From: Tsukamurella conjunctivitidis
GTDB taxonomy: Bacteria; Actinomycetota; Actinomycetes; Mycobacteriales; Mycobacteriaceae
NCBI RefSeq assembly: GCF_007858475.1
Contig: NZ_VIGX01000003.1
Span: 342,252 to 406,251 of the forward strand
DNA: 64,000 nucleotides
Reading direction: 5' to 3'
Shown here: positions 9,701 to 17,021 of the stretch, in pieces
Layout: every line of letters starts with the position of its first letter
Numbering within the stretch: position 1 is the first letter of the stretch
The notes under the pieces: generated by a model
Seen by the model: only the letters and a program-made list of their open reading frames with translations
Told to the model about the DNA's origin: nothing
The model's database searches: none
Made by a program: the position numbers and the translations under genes

Positions 9701-9754
9701 ACGCGACTCACGCTGCGCCCCTTCCAGATCGTCACCCTGCGCTTCCGTCGTTGA
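6704..9754 (+). CDS. GH38 alpha-mannosidase
   Basis: A 1016-residue cytosolic-type alpha-mannosidase of family GH38. The order of domains is an N-terminal beta-sandwich, the catalytic domain, the helical middle domain and C-terminal beta-sandwiches. The zinc site is seen in GHAHIDSAWLWPVRET near residue 261 (His and Asp). The nucleophile Asp lies in WVEADTNMPGGEAMARQF near residue 334. Other family segments are WLPDSFGYSAAMPQI and FHDILPGSSIAWVH (further zinc His). It probably trims mannose from oligosaccharides or mannosylated envelope fragments; the substrate is not deducible. The ATG at 6704 has TAACGT at 6692-6697, so it may have its own leaderless start as well as reading through from the trehalase gene. 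Confidence 0.9.
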   Translation: MHDDRRLTEERLDRFTREFLNGAVYSHSAPVTVTAWAAPGEPVPFAEAVAQDFTPIEPGTPWGPPWSTLWLHVTGSVPGDWSRLVEPDGALHALELRVELGFTGGPGFNAEGLVYRADGTVVKGISPFNASVPLEPGEPLDLYIEAAANPDLGGDFVSPTHLGDRETAGDGPLYRLGTLDLALRDLTVWELQQDVWTLNGLMHELPFDLPRRHEVLRALERMLDAVDPHDVAGTAAAGREALAPALATPAAASAHRITAVGHAHIDSAWLWPVRETARKCARTFANVVNLMDRDPSFRFACSSAQQFAWVRDRYPALFGRIKDKVAAGQFIPVGGMWVEADTNMPGGEAMARQFVAGKRFFLHEFGIDTAEAWLPDSFGYSAAMPQIVAAAGSQYFLTQKLSWNQTNRMPHSSFLWEGIDGTALFTHFPPVDKYNSDLSGADLARAQKNYREQGHGTRSLVPFGWGDGGGGPTREMLAAAARTSSLDGSPTVEIGSPREFFDAASAELRHPARWVGELYLEFHRGTYTSQANTKQGNRRSEHLLREAELWAATAAVRAGSAYPAEELEEIWHLVLLQQFHDILPGSSIAWVHRDAERNYAAVARRLESIIGTALEALVAGSATVARTADAAIAGGQRSLADSGDRRLVFNAAPHARDGVPPLGAAVIEPAPAVSPVVEDSGFRLDNGIVSVLVDARGLLVSLIDAASGREALAGPGNLLQLHRDIPNHWEAWDIDSFYRRDVTDLVDADSVSVEGDAVVVRRSFGDSAITQRIGLLAGSPAVDIVTEIDWHERQKLLKLAFPFDVHADRSAAETQFGHVFRPTHANTSWDAAKFEICAHRWVHVGEPDYGVAVANDSTYGHDIARRSSDSGTVVRLSLLRAPRYPDPETDQGFHRLAVSVRPGATISDAVEEGYRRNLAPRTAMGPAGSVAPLVSVDHPGVIVEAVKLAEDGSGDVVVRLYESRGTRASTTVHGDFEHRSVVRTDLLERPVAEPEPVGETRLTLRPFQIVTLRFRR

Positions 9755-9778
9755 CGTGGCCAGCATCACCCCGAGATG

Positions 9779-9836
9779 ATCTCGATTCATCCGAGCTCGA
9801 GTGATAGTTTGAAAGATCATTCCTATCAATCGAGAT
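9779..9836. promoter_or_regulatory. Nested inverted repeats upstream of the 50-aa membrane protein gene
   Basis: This stretch is unusually AT-rich for the window. It contains a perfect 9-bp inverted repeat, ATCTCGATT (9779-9787) and AATCGAGAT (9828-9836). Nested inside is a second inverted repeat, TGATAG (9802-9807) and CTATCA (9823-9828), with the centre TTTGAAAGATCATTC. A palindromic GAGCTC occurs on both sides. The arrangement suggests an operator or structured leader controlling the small gene at 9859. No convincing -35/-10 pair could be fixed. Confidence 0.4.
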
Positions 9837-9858
9837 TCTTCGAGCTCAGGAGGTCGAG

Positions 9859-10011
9859 ATGCTCACCGTGCTGGCATTGATCACGTTCATCGTCTTTCTC
9901 ATCTGGCTGACGAACGACCGGAACGGCCTGGACTTCCGCGCCCGCGACATCCACCGCGCCGCGGCGGACCGGGACGCCCGCACCGACCACCGCGGCGTCA
10001 TCGTTTCCTGA
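9859..10011 (+). CDS. 50-aa membrane micropeptide
   Basis: A short gene with a strong ribosome-binding site (CAGGAGG, 9847-9853, five bases before the ATG), which makes it one of the best-supported small genes here. The N-terminal 17 residues (MLTVLALITFIVFLIWL) form one membrane helix. The remaining 33 residues are hydrophilic and rich in Arg, Asp and His (RARDIHRAAADRDARTDH), so this is a bitopic micropeptide with a charged cytosolic or outer tail. It stands alone between the mannosidase gene and a convergent pyrophosphatase-like gene. The upstream inverted repeats suggest regulated expression. The function is unknown. Confidence 0.65.
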   Translation: MLTVLALITFIVFLIWLTNDRNGLDFRARDIHRAAADRDARTDHRGVIVS

Positions 10012-10020
10012 CCTGCGCGG

Positions 10021-10395
10021 TCACACCCCCGCGTCGTCGGCGCCACGCGACACGATGTGACCGCCGAGGTCCAGCACGTCCCGCAGGAAGTGTCGGACGT
10101 GCTCGACCTCATCGGGACCGCAGTCGATCAGCACCTTGATCTCGGTGTCGCGCTTGCGCGGATCCGAAGTCAGCGCGACCGCCACCACGCCCGCGCCGGT
10201 GGCGGATCCGACGAAGACGTCGATCCCGTCGCCGTCTCCACCGATGGTTGCGGCGAGATAGCCGTAGTCGAGCGGATAGACCACTTCGGGATATCGAGGG
10301 TGCGCCGAACCACGCGGGCGGTCGATCACCACCTCGGATCCGCGCACGATCTCGTCGAGGGCGAGGAAGTACCGATCGGAGGCAGTGTCCCGCAT
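10021..10395 (-). CDS. Inorganic pyrophosphatase-like protein, short and divergent
   Basis: A 124-residue protein related to family I inorganic pyrophosphatases, which normally have 160-180 residues. It keeps YPLDYGYL (compare YPCNYGYI in the E. coli enzyme) and a DGDGIDVFV segment that retains the three metal-binding aspartates but has Gly where the signature has Pro or Glu. An SDPRKRDTEIKVL segment matches the later acidic residues. The C-terminal Tyr-Lys pair that binds phosphate in the true enzymes is not visible. It may therefore hydrolyse a different small phosphorylated compound or be weakly active. It lies 2 bp downstream of the M3 peptidase gene on the same strand, so they are probably co-transcribed. 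Confidence 0.65.
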   Translation of the reverse strand: MRDTASDRYFLALDEIVRGSEVVIDRPRGSAHPRYPEVVYPLDYGYLAATIGGDGDGIDVFVGSATGAGVVAVALTSDPRKRDTEIKVLIDCGPDEVEHVRHFLRDVLDLGGHIVSRGADDAGV

Positions 10396-10397
10396 GG

Positions 10398-12434
10398 CTA
10401 CGCCGTCAGCCCCCGCCGCTCCAGCAGCGGCTCGATGTCGGGATCGGCGCCGCGGAAGTCGCGGTAGGCCTGCGAGGCGTCCACACTGCCACCGCGGGAG
10501 AGCACTGCGGCGCGCAGCTTCTCGCCGTTCTCGCGCGTCGGCCCGTCGTGCGCGGTGAACCAGGCGGAGGCGTCGGCGTCGAGCACTTCGGACCAGATGT
10601 AGCTGTAGTACCCGGCGCTGTACCCGCCCGAGAAGATGTGGTTGAAGAAGGGACCGCGGTACCGCGGCGGCACCCCGGCCACGTCCAAGCCCGCATCCGC
10701 GAGCGCGGCGGCCTCGAAGGCTTCCACGTCGGCGACCACGGTGCCCGGCTCGATCGTGTGCCAGGCCAGGTCGATCACGGCCGCCGCCAGGTACTCGACG
10801 GTGCTGAATCCCTCACCCCGTGTACCGGGCTCGAGGACGGACCGGCGCAGCCCCTCCGGCAGCGGCTCCCCCGTCTCGTGGTGCCGGGCGTAGCCGTCGA
10901 GGATCGTGGGCCAGGCGGCGAACATCTCGTTGAACTGGGACGGGAACTCGACGAAGTCGCGCGGCACGCTGGTCCCCGAGAAGTACGGGTAGGTCACGTC
11001 CGAGAGCAGGCCGTGCAGCGCGTGCCCGAACTCGTGGAAGACGGTGGTGACCTCGTCCCGGGTGAGCAACGCAGGCCGTCCCGTGGGCGGCCGAACGAAG
11101 TTGCACACGTTGATGATCACGGGCCGCGCGTCGAGCAAGCGCGACTGGTCCACGAAGCTCGTCATCCAGGCACCGCCCCGCTTGCTCGGCCGGGCGAAGT
11201 AGTCCCCGATGAACAGGCCGAGCGGCGCACCGTCCGGCCCGGTGACCTGCCACGCCCGCGCATCCGCGTGGTGCAGGGCGAGGTCGGTGCGTTCGGTGAA
11301 GCGGAGCCCGTACATGCGGGCGGCGGCCTCGAAGACACCCTGCTCGATGACCGTGTCCAGCGCGAGGAAGTCGCTGAGCTGCGGCCCCTCGTCGGTGTCC
11401 TCCCCCGCCTGCGCACGCTGTTCGGCGAGGCGGGCGTAGAAGGGCCAGTCCCAGGCCTCCATCGGGTGGCCGGCCAGTTCTTCCAGTTCGGCGCGCTCAG
11501 CGGCGGCGTTGCGCGCGGCCGGGACGGCGAGATCGCGCAGCATGCCGAGGGCCGCCTCGGCGGTGCCCGCGGTCTGATCGGCGATCTGGTACGCGGCGTG
11601 ATGCGGGTACCCGAAGAGCGCGGCCCTTTCGGCGCGTAGAGCCGCGACGCGGGCGATCAGTTCGCGGGTGTCGTTCTCGTCCCCGCGCGTGTTCCGTTCC
11701 GACGATGCCTCGAAGACCTTGCGACGCGACTCCCGGTCGGTCAGGCGGGCGATGGTGGGCTGGTTCAGCGGGTAGCCCAGCGCGAGCAGGTAGCCGTCCC
11801 GTCCCGCGTCCCGTGCGGCCGCGCGGGCGGCGGCGACGGTATCCGCATCGAGGCCGTCGATCTCTGCTTCGGTCGCGAAGTGGACCGCCGAGGCGTTGGT
11901 CTCGGCGAGGGTGCGCCGGGAGAACTCGGTGGTGAGCTCGGCGAGCTCGGTGTTGATCGCGCGGAGGCGGTCCTGCGCGTCGGCGGCCAGCCCGGCGCCC
12001 GCGCGGGTGAAGCGCAGGTGGTAGCGCTCGACGAGACGCAGCTGCTCGGCGTCGAGGCCGAGTTCGGTGCGCCGGCTGTGCAGCTCGTCGATGCGGGCGA
12101 ACAACGCCGCGTCCATGAGGATCGCGTCGAAGTGCGCCGACCAGCGCGGCGAGATCGCCGCCTGCGCCGCCTCCAGCGCGTCGGTCCGGTCGGTGGAGGT
12201 CATCGAGAAGAACACCGCGGCCACGCGCCCCAGCTCCTGTCCCGCGCGTTCCATCGCCTCGATCGTGTTCGCGAACGTGGCGGGTTCGGGACTCTCGGCG
12301 ATCGCCGCGATGTCCCGACGGTGCCGGGCGAATCCCTCGGCGAACGCCTGCTCGTAGTCCACGTCCGCGAACGCGGCGAAGTCGGGCAGGGCGAAGGGCA
12401 GGGCGCTGGGGGCGAGAACGGCGTCGACGGTCAC
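10398..12434 (-). CDS. dcp: M3 family zinc metallopeptidase (peptidyl-dipeptidase Dcp type)
   Basis: A 678-residue cytosolic zinc peptidase of family M3, the group of peptidyl-dipeptidase Dcp and oligopeptidase A, which clears short peptides. The zinc motif TVFHEFGHALHG (HExxH) lies at about residues 460-471. The C-terminal family region GGYSAGYYSYIWSEVLDAD is present near residue 605. There is no signal peptide. The GTG start at 12434 is supported by a TAGGTT box at 12441-12446, 6 nt upstream, indicating a leaderless transcript. The pyrophosphatase-like gene follows directly. Distinguishing Dcp from oligopeptidase A by sequence alone is not certain. Confidence 0.88.
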   Translation of the reverse strand: MTVDAVLAPSALPFALPDFAAFADVDYEQAFAEGFARHRRDIAAIAESPEPATFANTIEAMERAGQELGRVAAVFFSMTSTDRTDALEAAQAAISPRWSAHFDAILMDAALFARIDELHSRRTELGLDAEQLRLVERYHLRFTRAGAGLAADAQDRLRAINTELAELTTEFSRRTLAETNASAVHFATEAEIDGLDADTVAAARAAARDAGRDGYLLALGYPLNQPTIARLTDRESRRKVFEASSERNTRGDENDTRELIARVAALRAERAALFGYPHHAAYQIADQTAGTAEAALGMLRDLAVPAARNAAAERAELEELAGHPMEAWDWPFYARLAEQRAQAGEDTDEGPQLSDFLALDTVIEQGVFEAAARMYGLRFTERTDLALHHADARAWQVTGPDGAPLGLFIGDYFARPSKRGGAWMTSFVDQSRLLDARPVIINVCNFVRPPTGRPALLTRDEVTTVFHEFGHALHGLLSDVTYPYFSGTSVPRDFVEFPSQFNEMFAAWPTILDGYARHHETGEPLPEGLRRSVLEPGTRGEGFSTVEYLAAAVIDLAWHTIEPGTVVADVEAFEAAALADAGLDVAGVPPRYRGPFFNHIFSGGYSAGYYSYIWSEVLDADASAWFTAHDGPTRENGEKLRAAVLSRGGSVDASQAYRDFRGADPDIEPLLERRGLTA

Positions 12435-12551
12435 CTCTCGAACCTACCGCCCCCGCCTGCTCCACCTCAGGGCGAAGACGGGGAGATTGCGGGCGGGATC
12501 TGAATAGTTCCACGGATACCCCGCGGTCGCCGCCCGGCGAAGCTGGATCCC

Positions 12552-12944
12552 ATGAGCGATCCGATTGCCCTTCCGACACTGTTCACGACGGAACCCGCGC
12601 CGCGCCGGGAACGCTCGGCGACCGCGGACACCGCCGCCGGCGTCGCGCTGTGGATCATCCTGCTCAGTGCGGCCTTCTGCACAGCGACCTTCGCCTGCCT
12701 CTACGCGATGGCTGCCGATGGCTGTCCCATCGACGGGCCGTGCGCCGCCGCCGATGCCGCGGGACGCGCTATAGCCACGCAGTGGGCAGGGGTGACCGCG
12801 ATCGTCGTCGCCACCGCCGTCGCCACTGGCATCCAGGCACGCCGGAACCGGTACTGGTTCTACTGGCCGCTGGCGGGAATCGGTCTCGTCGCGCTCTGCA
12901 CGCTCGTCACCGTCAGCATGGCCGACGCGGCGATGGCACTGTGA
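12552..12944 (+). CDS. Small three-helix membrane protein
   Basis: A 130-residue protein of unknown family. After about 25 hydrophilic residues come three hydrophobic helices: GVALWIILLSAAFCTATFACLYAMA, then TQWAGVTAIVVATAVATGI, then YWPLAGIGLVALCTLVTVSM. The first loop carries two cysteines (DGCPIDGPC) that could form a disulfide on the outer face. The downstream frameshifted gene has the same layout, with Cys residues in the corresponding loop, so the two look like a tandem duplication. They overlap as GTGA, which suggests coupled expression. Confidence 0.65.
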   Translation: MSDPIALPTLFTTEPAPRRERSATADTAAGVALWIILLSAAFCTATFACLYAMAADGCPIDGPCAAADAAGRAIATQWAGVTAIVVATAVATGIQARRNRYWFYWPLAGIGLVALCTLVTVSMADAAMAL

Positions 12945-13281
12945 ACCGGCACGACCGGCCGGTCATCGATCCGATTATCGGAGGGCTTCTCCTCGGCGTC
13001 CTGGGCGTCGCGGACTTCTTCGCGATCCTGTGGGCCTCGCTCGGGTTCGCCATGGCGTCCGACCCGTGCGCCGGGAGCGACTGCACGTCGACGGGGTGGC
13101 CCCCGGGGTCGGTATCGCCATCGTCGTCGGCGGCGCGGGGCTTGGCGGGCTGATCGCGCTCGTCGGCTACGGCCGAGCGCTCGACGACGGGAGGACCACC
13201 ATCGGCTGGCCGTTCGTCGGTTTCGCCTTCACCGTGGTCGGGTGGAAGGTCGGCGCATGGCTCACCGCACCGATCTGGTGA
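12941..13281 (+). pseudogene. Frameshifted paralogue of the upstream membrane protein
   Basis: The GTG at 12941 overlaps the upstream stop (GTGA) and opens a frame with one membrane helix and a loop DPCAGSDC. This frame then drifts into low-quality sequence and stops at 13153. In the -1 frame, from about 13096 to the TGA at 13281, a good membrane protein continues with VAPGVGIAIVVGGAG, then WPFVGFAFTVVGWKVGAWL. Adding one G to the GGGG run at 13093-13096 joins both parts into a 113-residue protein with helices and paired cysteines placed as in the upstream gene. The interval is 341 bp, one short of a multiple of three. It could be a real inactivating deletion or a sequencing error in a G-run. 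Confidence 0.6.
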
Positions 13282-13285
13282 TCGC

Positions 13286-13939
13286 TCAGTCGGTGACGCT
13301 GATGCCCAGGTGGGCGGCGAAGACCTCCGCGAGGCCGACCACCTGCAGGTGCGACATGGTGGCGCCGGCGATGCCCTCGACGCCACGGATCCGCTCGACC
13401 TGCAGCCCACGCAGGTCGACGTGCTGCAGCTTCGCCCGCGAGACGTCGATCTCGCCCGCCGTGCAGTCCTCGAAGGCGACGCGCGTCAGGGCCGCGTCGG
13501 CGGCGTCGATCCCGTCGAGCATGCAACCCCGGAAGACCACGTCGGTCAGGCCGGCTCCCCGCAGGTTCACGAAGCCCAGCCGGACGTCGGTGAAGACCAC
13601 GGACCGTAGTTTCGACTCCATGAGCTCGACGGCGCCGATCCGGGCGTCGTCGACCTCGACCTGGCGGAACGTCGACCGCGAGGCCCGGAAACCCGTGGCG
13701 AACAGTCCCGCGATCCGCGTCTCGAGGAACGCCGACTCGGTGAAGATCGCGTCGCGGACCTCCCACCCGGCGAGTTCGCACTCGCTGAAGGTGATACCGC
13801 TCAGGTCGCGTCCCTTGACCGTCGGCCCGGCGAACCGGCGCCGGTCCTCGGTGCTGTCCGGCGTCAGCTCGTCGGCGTCGCCCTCCTCGAGATCCGCCAA
13901 CCGCAGCGGCGCGATCTTCGGCGCGGCGAGACCGGCCAT
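13286..13939 (-). CDS. Pentapeptide-repeat protein
   Basis: A 217-residue protein with pentapeptide repeats from about residue 40 to 185. The recurring A(D/N)LXX-like units are seen in GRDLSGITFSECELAGWEV, AFLETRIAGLFATGFRAS, LRSVVFTDVRLGFVNLRG and GLTDVVFRGCMLDGIDA. These fold as a right-handed quadrilateral beta-helix. Some relatives mimic DNA and protect gyrase, but nothing here shows that role. A short non-repeat C-terminus (HLQVVGLAEVFAAHLGISVTD) may be a dimer cap. The ATG at 13939 overlaps the stop of the nitronate monooxygenase gene (TGATG), so the two are translationally coupled. It converges on the frameshifted gene with 4 bp between them. Confidence 0.8.
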   Translation of the reverse strand: MAGLAAPKIAPLRLADLEEGDADELTPDSTEDRRRFAGPTVKGRDLSGITFSECELAGWEVRDAIFTESAFLETRIAGLFATGFRASRSTFRQVEVDDARIGAVELMESKLRSVVFTDVRLGFVNLRGAGLTDVVFRGCMLDGIDAADAALTRVAFEDCTAGEIDVSRAKLQHVDLRGLQVERIRGVEGIAGATMSHLQVVGLAEVFAAHLGISVTD

Positions 13940-14907
13940 CAGTCCAGGACCCCCGCGACGGCGCGGAGTCGCGCTTCCGCGTCCGCGGCGATGCTCTCGA
14001 CCACCTCGCGGGCGGGACGCACCGCGTCGACCAGGCCCGCGGCCTGACCCGCGTACACCACCCCGACCTCGGGCATCGTTCCGTCGTACGCGGCGCTGAC
14101 CGCCTCCTCCGTTCCGGACGAGGGGACGGCACCGTCGCCGTCGTGCCACCGCGCGGTGAAGTCGTTGGTGAGCGCCCGGCCGAACCACCGTGTCGGCCAC
14201 GGCTGATGGCGAGCCTTGTCGAAGACGTCGGTGTACACGGTGTCGGCGCTACGCGCCTTGAGCAGCGCCGGGATCGCGTAGTCGGGTCCCACGGTCTCGG
14301 GCGAGGCGAGGAGCGCCGTGCCGATCAGCGCACCCTGGGCACCCGCGGCGAGGACGGCCGCGAGACCCGCACCGGTACCGATGCCACCCGCCGCGAGGAC
14401 GGGGAGCTCCGTGGCCCGCAGCACCTCCTGCAGTAGCGGCAGGGTGGCGATCCGGCCGGTGTGGCCGCCCGCCTCACCGCCCTGGGCGACCACGGCGTCG
14501 ACACCGGCGGCCTCCACCTCGCGCAGATCGTCGACGGAGTTGATCTGGGAGATCACCACGGCCCCGGCATCCTTGCACCGCTGCACGAACGGAGCGGGGT
14601 CACCGAAGGAGAGCGACACGAGCTTCGGCGCCTCCGCGAGCACCGAGTCGAGCAGTTCGGGGCTCTCGGCGAGCGACCAGGTCTGCAACCCGAACGCGAG
14701 TGGCGCGGACTCGCCCGCGGCGGCGCGGATGACCCGCAGTTGCTCGTCGATCCACTCGGGAGTCGCGTACCGTGCGGCGCCGATCATTCCCAATCCGCCG
14801 GCGGCCGTGACCTGCCCTGCGAGTTCACCGCCGGCGCGGCCGCCCATGGGGGCGCCGAGGATCGGCAGATCGATGTCCAGGGAGCGCGTCAGCCAGGTGT
14901 TCCACAC
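13939..14907 (-). CDS. Nitronate monooxygenase (2-nitropropane dioxygenase family)
   Basis: A 322-residue FMN-dependent TIM-barrel enzyme of the NMO family, which oxidises alkyl nitronates such as propionate 3-nitronate. Family features are ILGAPMGGRAGGELAGQVTA near the N-terminus, QGGEAGGHTGRIATLPLL with the catalytic-site His, and the phosphate-binding PVLAAGGIGTGAGLAAVLAAGAQGA region (cited here as the GGIGTGAGLAA segment). The GTG at 14907 is chosen because the family sequence begins at once (WNTWLTRSLDIDLPILGAP) and because a TAGCCT box lies at 14915-14920, 7 nt upstream. It is divergent from the winged-helix gene with only 34 bp between the starts. Confidence 0.87.
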   Translation of the reverse strand: MWNTWLTRSLDIDLPILGAPMGGRAGGELAGQVTAAGGLGMIGAARYATPEWIDEQLRVIRAAAGESAPLAFGLQTWSLAESPELLDSVLAEAPKLVSLSFGDPAPFVQRCKDAGAVVISQINSVDDLREVEAAGVDAVVAQGGEAGGHTGRIATLPLLQEVLRATELPVLAAGGIGTGAGLAAVLAAGAQGALIGTALLASPETVGPDYAIPALLKARSADTVYTDVFDKARHQPWPTRWFGRALTNDFTARWHDGDGAVPSSGTEEAVSAAYDGTMPEVGVVYAGQAAGLVDAVRPAREVVESIAADAEARLRAVAGVLD

Positions 14908-14941
14908 ACCGACGAGGCTACGCCCGTGGCAGGATTCCGCC

Positions 14942-16060
14942 ATGGGCACCACCGCATCCGTCGATCCCGAGATCCGCCGCATCCGCGCACTCCGACTCCG
15001 GGCGCAGGGACTCGTCCCGGGGGTCCGGAAGTGGCGTTCCGCGCCGGACGCGGCACGGGGCATGCTCGCGATCCAGGCGCAGGACGGGGCCGCCGCTCGG
15101 TTCGCCCTCTCGCTCCGCGCGTCCGACCGTCCCGACGACGCGACCGTGCTCGACGACCTCGCCCAGCGGCGCATCACCCGGAACCGTCCCGCGCGGGGCA
15201 CCCTGCAGATCACCGCGCCCGAGGACTTGCACTGGCTGAGCGCCGCGCTCACCGTCCGCTCGCGATCGGAGGCCGCGAAGCGCCGCCCGCAGTTGGGAAT
15301 CACCGAGACGATGATGGCGGACGCCGAGCGGATCATCCGCGCGGAGCTCGCCGGCGGCGTCTCGCGCACCAGACCCGAACTCGTCGCGGCGTGCGCCGAC
15401 GCGGGCCTACCGCTGGACAATTCGCAGACCGGGAACATTCTGCGCGACCTCACCGAGCTCATGGCCATCGTCTTCGCCGACCCCGTACCGAAGACCGACG
15501 TCTTCGCCCTCGCCGACGACTGGATCCACGACCGCCGAGACCCCGAACACGCCCTGGGCGAGGCGGTCTCCCGATTCGTCGGCTCCCGCGGACCCGTGAC
15601 CCGTCAGGACATCGGGAAGTGGGCCTACCTCCCGATGGGCGCGGTCGACGAGGGCATCGAGGCCGCGGGCGGCACCGTCGAGTGGGTGACCCTGGCGGGG
15701 ACCCGGTACCTGGTCGCGCCCGGCACCGTCGACCTGACGGACGCACAGATCGATGAGGCACTGGCACGCCCCCTCATGCTCCCGGGCTTCGACGAGTACA
15801 TCATCGGATACGGCTCCCGCGCACCGCAGCTCGACGAGTCGCACCTCAGCCGAATCGTCCCCGGACGCAACGGTGTCTTCAAGCCGATGGTGGTGATCGA
15901 CGGTGAGATCGTGGGCGTCTGGAGCAGGCGTGCCACAACGAAGTCGGTGACCGTCACCGTAGAGCCCTTCACGAGGATCACGGCAGCGGCCAGACACCGC
16001 CTCGCCGCACCCGTCCGCGAGTACGGCGGGTTCCTCGGCACCGACGCCACCCTCGCATAA
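14942..16060 (+). CDS. Winged-helix DNA-binding domain protein (HTH_42 / AlkX-type)
   Basis: A 372-residue protein of the winged-helix family that includes the YcaQ/AlkZ DNA glycosylase relatives found widely in actinobacteria. Family marks include RALRLRAQGL near the N-terminus, MLAIQAQDGAAARFALSLR (a QxQ-type segment near residue 45), RNRPARGTLQITAPEDLHWL near 80, and the C-terminal LMLPGFDEYIIGYGSR and GRNGVFKPMVVIDGEIVGVW. Some members unhook interstrand crosslinks or excise alkylated bases, but activity here is unproven. The ATG at 14942 has AGGA seven bases upstream. Confidence 0.75.
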   Translation: MGTTASVDPEIRRIRALRLRAQGLVPGVRKWRSAPDAARGMLAIQAQDGAAARFALSLRASDRPDDATVLDDLAQRRITRNRPARGTLQITAPEDLHWLSAALTVRSRSEAAKRRPQLGITETMMADAERIIRAELAGGVSRTRPELVAACADAGLPLDNSQTGNILRDLTELMAIVFADPVPKTDVFALADDWIHDRRDPEHALGEAVSRFVGSRGPVTRQDIGKWAYLPMGAVDEGIEAAGGTVEWVTLAGTRYLVAPGTVDLTDAQIDEALARPLMLPGFDEYIIGYGSRAPQLDESHLSRIVPGRNGVFKPMVVIDGEIVGVWSRRATTKSVTVTVEPFTRITAAARHRLAAPVREYGGFLGTDATLA

Positions 16061-16097
16061 CCCTCCGACCTGCCGCATCACCCGATACGCTGCGATC

Positions 16098-16568
16098 GTG
16101 AAGACGATCGCAGCACGGACGGCGCCGCTCGCAGTGGCCTGCCTCCTCCTCGCCGGATGCACCACGACCACGGGCGGCACGGCCCTCCCGGCGAGCGCGA
16201 CGACGACCGCGTCGACAGCACCCACCACAGCGGAAGCACCGGCAACGAGCGGTACCGCGGCGACGAGCAGTGCTCCCGCCGACGCACCCGCTGGAGGCGG
16301 GCGCGTGGTGGGGTCAGCGGTCATGCGGGTGACGGGTTCGGCCGCACCCGTGACCATCCGGTACCGCATCAACGGCGGACCGGAGCAGGTCGAGACGGCC
16401 GCGACGCTGCCCTGGGAGCGCACCTTCGAAGCCCGCGATCAGGTGTCGAGCAGCGTCTCGGCCGATGCGGGCGCGGAGATCCTCACCTGCACCATCATGA
16501 TGGGGTCGCTCCTCATCAGCTTCAAGGTGGACCCCACACCCTCCTGCACCTTCTACTACGCCGAATGA
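16098..16568 (+). CDS. Secreted lipoprotein with MmpS-like C-terminal domain
   Basis: A 156-residue predicted lipoprotein. The signal peptide is followed by the lipobox LLAGC (Cys21). Then comes a Thr/Ala/Ser-rich linker of about 50 residues and a compact beta-rich domain. The segment VTGSAAPVTIRYRINGGPEQVE with a later LTCTIMMGS and a C-terminal PSCTFYYAE resembles the exported domain of mycobacterial MmpS proteins, with two cysteines that could pair. No MmpL transporter is adjacent. The GTG start is supported by TACGCT at 16086-16091, 6 nt upstream, the leaderless pattern. Confidence 0.7.
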   Translation: MKTIAARTAPLAVACLLLAGCTTTTGGTALPASATTTASTAPTTAEAPATSGTAATSSAPADAPAGGGRVVGSAVMRVTGSAAPVTIRYRINGGPEQVETAATLPWERTFEARDQVSSSVSADAGAEILTCTIMMGSLLISFKVDPTPSCTFYYAE

Positions 16569-16575
16569 CGTAGCC

Positions 16576-16612
16576 GCGCACCGCGATGCCGGGATCGGGC
16601 CCCACGGTGCGC
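16576..16612. terminator. Bidirectional hairpin between convergent genes
   Basis: A perfect 8-bp GC-rich inverted repeat, GCGCACCG (16576-16583) and CGGTGCGC (16605-16612), lies in the 57-bp gap between the lipoprotein gene and the convergent secreted-protein gene. There is no T-run, as is usual for actinobacterial terminators, so it could serve both strands. Confidence 0.5.
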
Positions 16613-16625
16613 GACCCGACGCAGA

Positions 16626-17021
16626 TCAGTTGCGTGCGACGAAGTAGTTGTTGCTGTAATTGATGTCGAAGCTGCTGGTCGCGGTGTGCACCCACGTCGA
16701 CCGGAAGGGACAGCCCCAGGTCGGCACGGTACGGGTGGTGGCGAAGCCCTGGCCGGGCGCCAGCGTCGCACGTCCCTGGCCCCCGCCTCCGCCGAAGCCC
16801 AACCAGACGTTGACGGCGGGCACGTTGCCGTTGTTACGGACGTAGCCGTGGTCGGTCTGCGAGTTGGTCTCCGCGCGCCCCGGCAACGGCCCTCCGCACG
16901 AGATCCCTCCCGTGACCTGCAGATCCACGATGGGTACGAACGCGCTCGCGGACGGTGCGGTGACCAGCGACGAGGCGCCGACGATCGCGGCCGAGACGGC
17001 CGCCAATGCGAATTTCCTCAT
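16626..17021 (-). CDS. Small secreted protein, unknown family
   Basis: A 131-residue protein with a clear Sec signal peptide: MRKFALAAVSAAIVGASSL, then an AxA cleavage site at about ASA-FVP (residue 28). The mature part has a Gly-rich loop (GFGGGGGQGRATL), two cysteines (GISCGG and TWGCPF) that may form one disulfide, and many Asn residues. It looks like a small beta-sandwich of the CARDB type (VRNNGNVPAVNVWLGFGG, later FDINYSNNYFVARN, which is the typical end of such domains). It is probably exported to the envelope. A GGGGAAT sequence precedes the ATG. Confidence 0.65.
   Translation of the reverse strand: MRKFALAAVSAAIVGASSLVTAPSASAFVPIVDLQVTGGISCGGPLPGRAETNSQTDHGYVRNNGNVPAVNVWLGFGGGGGQGRATLAPGQGFATTRTVPTWGCPFRSTWVHTATSSFDINYSNNYFVARN

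Noticed and set aside
12941-13281. Programmed -1 frameshifting as the explanation for the split membrane gene
   Set aside because: The TGG CCC CCG context does not give a canonical slippery heptamer and no downstream pseudoknot was evident; a one-base deletion in the G-run is simpler.
14908-15468. An N-terminal extension of the nitronate monooxygenase to an ATG at 15468
   Set aside because: It runs antisense through the winged-helix gene; the family sequence begins at the GTG at 14907, which also has a fitting -10 box.
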